From the NCBI GenBank assembly GCA_003260075.1, contig QLIY01000221.1:1-64000 (forward strand): 64,000 nt of DNA, in the 5' to 3' direction. The notes beneath the pieces were generated by a model, which was not told the origin of the DNA, ran no database searches, and saw only the letters and a program-made list of their open reading frames with translations. The translations under genes and the position numbers were made by a program. This stretch comes from Phallusia mammillata (Eukaryota > Chordata > Ascidiacea > Phlebobranchia > Ascidiidae). Below, piece after piece: positions 44,355-58,812 of this stretch; position 1 is the first letter of the stretch; the number at the start of each line of letters is the position of its first letter.

Positions 44355-47300
44355 GATTCGTCCCCGGGAGTGTCCTGGGTTCGAACCCTGTGAAAAAAAA
44401 GAATACTATAAATCATTCTCCTACAGGCAATCCGGGCTTGGCGCAGTCTTTGCTCGGGATTAGCGCTGGCTCAGTGTGGGCTATATTGGCTTATCAGGTT
44501 GAGACGGCTCGCAGTTTTAGACGGTGCCCCTTACCTGTATTTTTATACAATTTTGTTTTTAAATGTTAGGTGAAGCTCTTAGCGACACCTATCGAAAATG
44601 CACAAACCTTTGCGATTTAAGTTCTCACGTTAGTAGAATCTCCTAAAGAAAGAGGGTTTCAAACTTATTACCTGCCACATTAAATAGTACATCTCAGCAA
44701 CGTTGAGAGTGAGGCAAATGACAGCGATGACAAACATAAACCAGAGAAATATGGTTTTCTCCATCGGACGTGACACAAAACAATCGACAACATTTGGACA
44801 TGGGGCTCCTTCGCATTTGTAGAGCTCCGAAATACGGAACCCGAACAGTTTATACTAAAAAAGACAAGCATATAATATTAGTATAGTATTAAAAAAATGA
44901 GGCATTTAGGCAAAACATGACAACAATGACTACTTGTGAGTAAAATTTCATTCTGTACTTGTAAATGTGATCAGTTTTTTTTGGGGGGTCGGGCAGTTTT
45001 TACATGCTTGTAGTAATCTATCATAAAAAACAAATACGCCAAAATCACGCAAATTGTCAATTGGCCACAAAATGCATCTTGTTTACATATAGTATTAAAA
45101 GTCTGGTCAATTCTATCTGCAGGAATGAAACGATTTGCTGAGGGTTTCCAGGACTTGATCGATCTTCGGCCCATTAGTACAATAACACAGTGATTTGCAA
45201 GCACTTGAGAAAATCTATACTGTTAATTTCCGATGATCCATTTGTACACTGGCCTAATTAACTGGCAATACTAGAGCCATTTGAGATCGAAAAGCGACTG
45301 AAAGTGGAGTGGCATCTGTCGACCAATGACTTTTAGATAGCAACCAACCCATCGATACGTCGATATGCAACGTAAAATCACTGTTTGTATTGCGTAAAAT
45401 ATACATTGGCTTACACAGCTTATAAGGGAAAAAAATGATCAATTCCTTAAGCTTGAGGCTTTACGCATTGCAATAAAACCAAACCTATAATTAGGTTTGA
45501 GATAATAGTGATTGACATCACCAACAGCAATGGCACACACGTGCTGTCACTTATTAGGTCCAACTATAATTTGATCATAACAACGAAGGTCACCAGAAAA
45601 ATTTAATAAAACAGAATGCGGTTTACCTGCAAAAGAATAAAAAGCACTTCGACAAGAGTTCGCATAAGAACGGATGCTGCATATAGAACGTAATGTTGAG
45701 AGAAGGCAGATTTTTCCTCGCCAAACATTTCCTGGATCACAGACTGACGAATTTTGCGCGATTCCAGAACTTGATTTTCGTTTGCCTCATTGGGCCCCAT
45801 TAGAGAAGTCGGTCTCACAGATCTAAAATCAAACAATACCGGAATTAAGGGGGTCTGGCGTCCATGTTTTGGAGAAAAAAATTGTCCGAAATTTTGTCCA
45901 TTATCTAATTGTTTAGATCTATGAAGCGTCTTTAATAGATAAAACGAAGTAAACAAAACAATAAACAGTCTCCAAATAAAAAAGTGTGTCGCGACACTGG
46001 AGCGTTTTGTTGTATCTTTGCAAAAATATCCAAATGTAGTTACTTCTTCCGTTTTCTTTTTTCGTCGTCATCATCCTGGCCATGATCGTTAGCCATCTCC
46101 GCTTTCTTAGTCTGCAAACATTTGGTAAAAATAATTGCACGCTATTATTATGCAAAATTGGGACGTGCGACAGGATAACTGGCTACCAAAGAAAATGCGG
46201 CTGGGCGAAATTGATGTAAGGAAGCGCTGTACTCTGGCGACGAAATCGATTAATGCAAAGTCGGAACCTCCACAGCGCTAAAAACAAATTGCGAGATAGG
46301 AGGGCCAGCTCCCTGGGGGACGCTTGCAGAAAATGAGGTAGGGGGCAATGCGTGCCACGATCGAAGATATGTGCTATGTCTAATTGCTGCCGGGACCACG
46401 TGGTCTTGATTTAAAACCCACGAAATTAAATTAAAGTAAAAACTTCCCGGCGTGAATCAATACCTTCAACTCTTTAATGGCCAAAGTTCTGTAACATTGA
46501 CGAAAAGCCGCTCGAATTTTATTAGACCGTTTTGTTGTTTTGTTTGAAATAAACAAACATGACTTGATTTAAATAGTTTTCATTTTTTTCGTTATTATAA
46601 AAGTGTAAAACAAAGCATATCCTTGATAAAAAAATGTATTGTTAACTTTATTTTATTGTTAGACATTGGACATAACTTATCGATAGATGCTACAATAACA
46701 CGATCTCCACACCAACAAAGTCGACCCTGCCGTATGTGTTTGAGGGTTTCAATATCTCCGGAACCCAGCTGACATGACACTTACCGGCGACGGAGTTGGA
46801 CCACTACTCGAAGTTTTTTCCTTATGTGGCGGTTTCTTTTTGATTTGATGCGCCGAGTAGACCATAAACACGATGGACGGTGTCGTCACCATTATGATTT
46901 GAAACGACCAAAATCGTATGTGAGATATTGGCGAAAATTGATTGAAACAAACGTTCGGACACCCAACCTGCAAGACAAAATAAGAAAATTCACCCAAAAT
47001 GCCAAAATTACCGTCTATTGTAAACACATTTTTAGACGTTATCTTACTATTTGAGGCCCTGCCTGTTGAAGTTTACCAATCACTGACAGTAAGGTTTGCT
47101 TAGTTAGATGTGCTTGTATATTAGTGCGACTTTTTACATACCAGTGAAGGGAAAAGCGAATAAGTTTTGCCTGGTTGCTGGATTAAAGCGATCGTCAGTC
47201 ATGAGTGGTTTCGGGCCAATGCTTATGTTCCACCTTAAATAATTTACCGGGCACGTTGCGAGAAGTGAAAATGTATGCAAGTGCCGACTACGTGCGTTAT

Positions 47301-47522
47301 AACGTCACACGGCAGCATATGTAATATTGATGTGTGATCACGTGAGCACAGATGCGAGTAAATAGAGCGGGCAATGAGTTAACTCGCCTGCATCGTATTG
47401 CATTTAAACTCGCTCTGTTCATCCGAATACACCCGATCACCAACGCTCGAGACCACGACAATACGAAACACGATAAGAAAGGTGATCCAGAACTTTCCGA
47501 TCAAGGTAGAGTGCTGGTTGAC
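42963..47522 (-). CDS. Connexin (gap junction protein), intron-rich, 5' exon missing
   Basis: Connexins form intercellular gap-junction channels. Exons from the 5' side are 47522-47388, 46967-46785, 46111-46044, 45822-45627, 44854-44672 and 43409-42963, in phase, giving 403 residues of the protein. The first found exon begins [13 protein letters not shown], the start of TM1; about 20 initiator residues are missing. Extracellular loop 1 has [14 protein letters not shown] (C-x6-C-x3-C). TM2 follows with [13 protein letters not shown], then a Lys-rich cytoplasmic loop, TM3, loop 2 ([19 protein letters not shown]-x4-C-x5-C) and TM4. The long tail ends NDYYDYV, possibly PDZ-binding. The intron after 47388 has a GC donor. 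Vertebrate connexins usually have a single main coding exon, so this split structure suits a tunicate. The intron 43410-44671 holds two long C runs and a MITE. The 52-nt C run at 47591 may mark the gap that hides the first exon. Confidence 0.9.
43468..43507. repeat. C40 run
   Basis: Forty consecutive C in the last connexin intron. The flanks are not duplicated. It is either a true homopolymer or a sized gap written as C. Confidence 0.6.
44279..44352. repeat. C74 run
   Basis: Seventy-four C in a row. A short copy of the left flank, aaagaatactat, recurs at about 44398, after the SINE-like piece. This may be a gap filler next to a contig end. Confidence 0.55.
44353..44393 (+). mobile_element. 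tRNA-related SINE fragment
   Basis: The piece contains TGGGTTCGAACCCTG, which matches the RNA polymerase III B box and T-loop. A second copy of the same roughly 42 bases lies on the minus strand near 50817. No A box or full cloverleaf is present, so it is not a tRNA gene. Confidence 0.5.
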
Positions 47523-47589
47523 CTATAAGAGCCAATACGACTTAGTATATTAAGAATCAGTTTTATAAAAAAAAAACATCAAAACCTTA

Positions 47590-47590
<1 letters not shown>

Positions 47591-47642
<52 letters not shown>
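47591..47642. repeat. C52 run
   Basis: Fifty-two C just upstream of the first detected connexin exon. Flanks are not duplicated. Confidence 0.6.
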
Positions 47643-47644
<2 letters not shown>

Positions 47645-50404
47645 ATACACAAACGCATTTTTTTGAAAGGGTTGTAGTAGATTTGGTTACAATTGAAGGA
47701 AAATATATTTCATGTTTTGTTAAAAACAGTTTCTGCATGGCTATATTAACAAAATAAAGTCAAGAATATACAAACCAACCTTTTGTAGCCATCGTTCAAC
47801 GAAATGCCAAGACATTTTATGTTTCTTTTAGAAGTGCTTATATAAATACAGTAAATCCAAACTCTTGGTTTAAACCTAACACACAAACACTGCAAGAAAT
47901 TTGAAATAAAAGTTACAGGGGAAGAAACCTTGTTAATTGACAGGAGAATTGTTTTGAAAACAGTTCCATATTTCACAAATTTTTTAGCTTCATAAGCATA
48001 CACTGTAAAAACTATTTAGTACCTTGACATTTGTTTGCCCTGCCTTAAAAATACCTACAAATTCGGTTGTGACCAATTTATAGCACTAGCAATAAAGTAG
48101 TTCTACTTTAAATAAACTTTCCGACATGTATTGCGTCTAGGTTATAAATTGATTTACTTTGCCGAATAGAAATTTCCTAATTTCCGAACGCCCTTTAGCC
48201 TTCTAACGATAATTCCAGTTGAATGAGTTGCGAAGTCGATGAGAAAGTTCCTTGTCATCATGCATCACGTCAAACGCCTCCCATTGATTTCTTGGTCATG
48301 CGCACTTGCTGATAAGACGAGGTCCCGACTTCAGAAGGAAAAACAATAAAACTTGCTCTCAGGACCCACAGCGGACGGACTAAAATGTTTGGTGATTCAT
48401 TTACAATAACTTTATACATGAAATCATCCGTGTTTTCATTTTATCTATTCCTACACCAACTGAAAACTGTCTCGGGATTGCCTAAAACTTATTATTTTCT
48501 GTTTTTAAACACCAAATTAAATTTATAGAAAAGCTAAGAAGTTCTGTGGTTAACCGAAGTCCGGATGATGAATTGAGCAGCGGACGCCACTAGTTATTGT
48601 CCCAATAATGTTTAGACTTGCTTGTCTAATACGATCGACCAGCGCGCTGAATAATTTATACTGTCAGTTGACGGTTGAATTGGCCTACGTAGTACATCTT
48701 TCCAGCATTTAACTCAAACGCTTTTGTCAAATTTGTACCCGGACAATAAGCGACTTCTTCTGAATAAAACTTACAACCACCATACCCGGCTCTGAAACGT
48801 TGTCTGCAAACTAGGGTCCAACCTAGTGACACAATGCCGGGTTACTATCGACCAATATTCCTTGCGGCCAATTACTGACAAAAGCTTTTTGCATCGGTGC
48901 AGCATGTAGATAACTCTCGCTATGTACGGCGACATGCATTAAGCTCGACGGAAAGTGGAACCCAACGCAAAAAGGTAAATTCAATTTGCTAGTCGCACTG
49001 ACGACAGCCCGAGATAATTTGTATTGATTTGTCGAAGACAACCTTCGACCCGATGTTTCAATTCAAACCACCAACCCAGTAGTCTTTTCACTTTTCTATG
49101 TTCCGGTAACAATGTCTATCAAAAAGTTAAGTTGTACATGTAAAATTAATATATACCATTCAACAAATATAAAACGCTTACCTATATTCTTGACTTATGC
49201 TGTACAATGAACAACTTAACATGCGATGCATTTAAGCTACCAGCATAATTTGAAACCGAACTAAATGCCTGCAAATTGGTCTGAAAGCAACTCAAGCGAA
49301 TAATTCCATATTTTAAATGACGCTAGCAACAATACATCGCATGGGAACAGTGCCATGACAACACTGAACTCATAATTGCGGGTTGCCTGACGCACCTGCT
49401 TACATACGAATGTTAGAAAACCGTCTTTCAACCGAAACCAACTCGCGACCGATGGCAATTGCGAGCGGTCCTGTTGCTAATGTCTCAATTGTGACTGCTC
49501 TTGGCAACGTTTCTCTTCCGACGAAGCGCTTGGCTGAAAGCCACTATATGACTGGTGAGATAAAACAGCTCAAGACCCTCGATAAGCTTCAACCATACAA
49601 CAAACATACATATCGGACACTTTTCAATGGACAGTCCACATTCCAAACCGGACTGAGTCAAGTTTATTGAATCGCGCAGACTGCGACGAATTCACCGTCT
49701 GGGTTTGCAAGACGTAGAGGTTTCGCATCCCATTCCAATTGTAATCATCAAAATAATCAATAAAATTTGCACATCGTGGAAATTGAACAATACCTATAGC
49801 ATACAACACTTAACTCACTCTCAGTTGAGATGTTTGGTTTTTCTTTTAAGCTTAAGCCTCAGTGTCTCACTATGTTTTTTGAATATTGATTTGTGCTGAG
49901 CTGTTTTGTTATTGTTTGTGACAGGTGTGCAGCGAGATGTATTAACAGAAGACTGTATTATATGGGGAAAATTGTAACAACAATTTTGACATTGATTATA
50001 TTTTCTTTAATTGCCGATCTAAGTTATATTAGCAGAAGTTATTGGATTAAAATAAATGTACGTTCATAAACCTACAACAAATTAATGAAAAGGGTAAATA
50101 AGTCCGTATTAATAGTGAAATCAAAAAACTATTCTAGTACAATAGCATTTTTATTGCAGTAAAGCAAATCAAGATTTATGCGGAAGGGTTTAAAGCGCCA
50201 CGTAATCCGCAAGTCGGCAAGCGCTGTTTGTATTTCCAGGGAATTACAATAATGCTCGGCGTCCTTCAGATGTGAGAGATTGATCCATGAGATTACTTAG
50301 TTCTCAATGAATGTACGATTTCACAACGGATAGGTAAGCACTATATGTGTTTATTCTTAGTGACAAAAATGTTTTGTATACAACCAAACTTAAGTGGAAG
50401 TGCT

Positions 50405-50741
50405 AAAACTCAAAATGCAGCCAATACAATCCGTAACTTAAAGGTAGAGTTCCGAAAAATGCACTAGATTTTTACAAAGATTTTTCGCTCGTGAAACTTT
50501 GGAAGTGCCAAACTGCAATGCGTGTTAAATTTGGTTTCAGCGCCCCCCCCCCAAACTCAAAATGCAGCCAATACAATCCGTAACTTAAAGGTAGAGTTCC
50601 AAAAAATGCACTAGATTTTTACAAATCACAGTACGCCAGGCCCATTGAAGGCGCTATACCGAATTAGATTTTTACAAAAGATTTTTCGCTCGTGAAACTT
50701 TGGAAGTGGCAAACTGCAGTGCGTGTTAAATTTGGTTTCAG
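50405..50741. repeat. Direct duplication bridged by C10, with an allelic insertion
   Basis: Bases 50405-50541 recur at 50553-50741 after ten C at 50543-50552. The second copy carries an extra piece of about 50 bases (near 50627-50680), the kind of difference seen between haplotypes. Confidence 0.72.
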
Positions 50742-50816
50742 CTCACAGTTGGTAAAACTCATTGTCCTGTTGGTAAAACTTATTTCTGTTATTCGCGGGG
50801 CTGGATTTATTTCACG

Positions 50817-50858
50817 GGGTTCGAACCCAGGACATTCCCGGGGACGAATCCCGATCAT
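50817..50858 (-). mobile_element. tRNA-related SINE fragment, minus-strand copy
   Basis: This is the reverse complement of 44353-44393 with about two differences, including the B-box-like GGTTCGAACCC. Confidence 0.5.
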
Positions 50859-51465
50859 TGTTTTTTATGTTTGTAGTTGGGTCAGGCGCGCCAGACCGTT
50901 GGGTAATTTAAATGTGTACGTTTTGTCAAAACTCCTAACAGCGCCCTCAATATCGAAGTAACATAGGCCGTTAATTTTGAAACTAAATTTTGGATAAAAG
51001 TGCAGCAGTTGAGATTTAGGATCCCAAAACGTTAGAGTTTGCCCAAATATTCTCAGAACATGCAAGAAGATAATAATCATAAAAACAAATTTAGTCACAC
51101 AACTCTTACCTTTTAAAAAATACTCCAATACAAGTACAATTCGAATTTTTAACGTCAGCTAAGATTTGTAATCACAGCGAGTCGGGAAGCGGTTCAAGAA
51201 TCGAAAAAGAAATGATATACGTGTTTAGTTACAACTTTTAAGAAGATTTATTCACTGACAAAACAGTGTTTTTTATTAGACGAGTTTTTATATTTAAAAA
51301 CGTAAGTTCATACCGGTACCATGTGTGTGCTTGAATGCAGCGTACAGATTAAGTTGAAAACATATATCCTTTACATTGAAAATACAGAAACCAAAACCAT
51401 TGGTGTGAAAACCTGTTGTTTGTTGCAATAATATTTATTTCCATCACAGACAAAAATTCGACACG

Positions 51466-51749
51466 AAAAAGTTGGAAACGATACAATGTAATGTTGGTCA
51501 ACGATCACGATGGGTAAAATACACTAGAGCATAAAAGTCTTCAGGAGGATCGTACAAATACTGGGAGATCTGATTTCTGGTCGAGAATCGTTGAACGTCC
51601 CCCCCCCCAAAAGTTGGAAACGATACAATGTAATGTTGGTCAACGATCACGATGGGGAAAATACACGAGACTCTAAGAGCATAAAAGTATTCAGGAGGAT
51701 CGTACAAATACCGGGAGATCTGATTTCTGGTGGAGAATCGTTGAACGCC
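51466..51749. repeat. Direct duplication bridged by C10
   Basis: Bases 51466-51597 recur from 51609 with small differences across ten C (51599-51608). Confidence 0.72.
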
Positions 51750-51773
51750 AATGCAACAGATGAACAGTAATGT

Positions 51774-52047
51774 TTTATTGCACTGAAAATCTTAACATGA
51801 TGGTACCAATCTGTAAAACGCATAAATACGTGATTAAGACATAGATTAGATAAATGTAAAAAAAAACAGTAAATCTTTTATTAACAACGAAATCTCCTTG
51901 CAAGTAAAACAACGGACCCCCCCCCCCTTTGGGTCATTAATCCATGATTGCAGGAAATCTCAAAGTGAAAAGTACTAAGTGTTTACACTTTGAAATTTCA
52001 AACAATAAAAATTACAGAAAAATGTTTGAACAAAAAAATGCAGAGGG

Positions 52048-52123
<76 letters not shown>

Positions 52124-52388
52124 TTATTGCACTGAAAATCTTAACATGATGGTACCAATCTGTAAAACGCACAAATACGTGATTAAGACATAGAGATAAA
52201 TGTAAAAAAATGAAAATCTTTCCTTAACAACGAAATCTCCTTGCACGTAAAACAACGGACTGCCATGATTTAGTGTCATTAATCCATGATTGCAGGAAAT
52301 CTCAAAGTGAAAAGTACTATGTGTTTACACTTTGAAATTTCAAACAATAAAAATTACAGAAAAATTTTTAAACAAAAAAATGCAGAGG
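51774..52388. repeat. Duplication bridged by C75, with an inner C10
   Basis: Bases 51774-52048 recur from 52124. The bridge is 75 C (52049-52123). The first copy also contains C10 at 51917-51926 where the second reads tgccatgattta, so even within one copy a C run replaces ordinary sequence. Confidence 0.7.
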
Positions 52389-52449
52389 GGCATCAATGGA
52401 ACAAAATATATTACTCGTGCCCACCTTGTGAAACTTATACTTTGGTATT

Positions 52450-57560
<5,111 letters not shown>

Positions 57561-57892
57561 GTTTATGCCGTTTTTAAAATAAATCAGAAAATCTGTACAT
57601 TTACCTTGCACAACAACAGGACGTTAATATTATTTTCAATATTCGTTATGTTAAGTAAATCTAGATAAGTTAAAGACACAAAAAACTAACCATCAAGGCA
57701 TCAACGGTAATTGCACCATTGCTATTTGCTACTTTAAACAGACGTTTATCAAAAACATTTAATCCAACACTCCAGTGGACAACAAACTCACTCAGGCGTT
57801 AATTCCGGTCATGTGTTTGCAAAGCGGTCACATGATAAAATGTGGTAATCGCACAATTTAAATTCTAAACCTGAGTTTAAAATAAAACTTAT

Positions 57893-58185
57893 GGTAGAGC
57901 TACTAACACCGTAACTCAACTGACAACCAAAAGTGCCTAATTTTCGATAGGTTATATCTCCAAAGATGCTCACGGTTAGGGCTATTAGGGTCGGGGTAAG
58001 GTACTAGCATTTAAAATTCAATAAAACAAACCCAAAAAATTAGTTACTAATGTAAAAATTTAAACATTTATTTCCCAACCCAATCCATCCCCCCCCCCTA
58101 AATAAAAAAATCAGCTCTTTACGCCCCCTTGTGAAAGCGAATCTCCTGAGGTTGTAAGTTGAGTTACGCTGTTAGTGGCTCTACC
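57893..58185. mobile_element. GGTAGAGC-family MITE, intact reference copy
   Basis: It starts GGTAGAGCTACTAACACCGT and ends with the inverse carrying two differences (inverted repeats of about 28 bases). A 9-bp duplication, aaaacttat, lies at 57884-57892 and 58186-58194. Nine-base duplications are usual for Mutator-type elements. It has no coding capacity. Other family members lie at 3142, 17560, 41683 and 43940. Confidence 0.85.
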
Positions 58186-58566
58186 AAAACTTATACATAC
58201 ATTTCTTTCTTGCTATTTCATTAGTTTGGGTCTGTCATACCACATCGTACAACGTAATTGCTAAAAAATGGATTAAAACCTCGGATTTTTATTTCGTAAA
58301 ATCTAAACGTTTAAAAAATAATTCTGAAATAAAGATTATGAAGTAATTCATTGGGGTTTTGCATGCAAAAATTTCATTAGGACATAATTTTGACTTGAAA
58401 ATTTATTTTTATTTAACATAATCGAAATAGGGCATTGGGCACATATATGAGCATTGTTTTAGGACACAACAGTTCAAAACTTGAGCCTCAAAATACGATT
58501 AAGACGCTAATTTTAGTACATGTAGAATGGTAGACATGATTATCATGCCGGATTACTGCATTTTTA

Positions 58567-58690
58567 AAGTTGCATTTATGTTCGTTTTAACGCTTTGTTT
58601 ATTAAAATGCTCCATGGCAAGCGCCCCCCCCCCAAGTTGCATTTATGTTCGTTTTAACGCTTTGTTTATTAAAATGCTCCACGGCAAGCG
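58567..58690. repeat. 56-bp duplication bridged by C10
   Basis: Bases 58567-58622 recur at 58634-58690 with one difference around ten C (58624-58633), in the 3' flank of calsequestrin. Confidence 0.75.
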
Positions 58691-58812
58691 TAGGCCTACT
58701 TGTTTCAAAACGTTTAAAATACAAAAAGTGGACATTCAACTTTTTACGCATCTGCAAACATTTCACGCAAGCGGCATTAAGCTGCGAATAATAATAATAG
58801 GAGTATTTATGC

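Larger units (their letters stand above)
43940..44642. mobile_element. GGTAGAGC-family MITE with nested insertions
   Basis: It starts ggtagagctattaacgcgag and ends with the complementary ctcacgttagtagaatctcc. The core gttagggctattggggttgg lies at about 44227-44247. Inside lie a second inverted repeat (accgtctaaaactg at 44128-44141 against 44512-44525), a C74 run and a SINE-like fragment, which explain its length of about 700 bp. Confidence 0.5.
47523..52449. other. Spacer between connexin and V-ATPase A genes
   Basis: The missing connexin initiator exon and promoter should lie here, but I could not identify them. The stretch contains C52 at 47591, three C10-type duplications (50405-50741, 51466-51749 and 51774-52388), a SINE-like copy near 50817 and a C75 run at 52049. 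An ATG frame of 86 codons at 49410-49670 (plus) has no recognisable family. No other gene signal is seen in 47650-50400. Confidence 0.5.
57561..58812. other. Spacer between V-ATPase A and calsequestrin
   Basis: It should contain the V-ATPase A promoter and 5' untranslated exon; a donor-like site follows CTTGCAC-type sequence near 57606 (minus strand), but the exon is not proven. The interval is largely taken by the intact MITE at 57893-58185 and a C10 duplication at 58567-58690. A TTTATT at 58598-58603 (AATAAA on the minus strand) is a candidate polyadenylation signal for calsequestrin. Confidence 0.5.

Noticed and set aside
44353..44393. A tRNA gene, because of GGTTCGAACCC
   Set aside because: There is no A box, acceptor stem or anticodon arm; the upstream side is a C run. 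A SINE fragment is the better reading.
49410..49670. An 86-codon ATG open frame on the plus strand
   Set aside because: Codon use is passable, but there is no recognisable domain and no linked exon; such frames are expected by chance.
51944..52193. Frames encoding long poly-proline or poly-glycine (also 47550-47738)
   Set aside because: They exist only because of the C75 and C52 runs, which I read as gap filler or homopolymer; there is no splice or family support.
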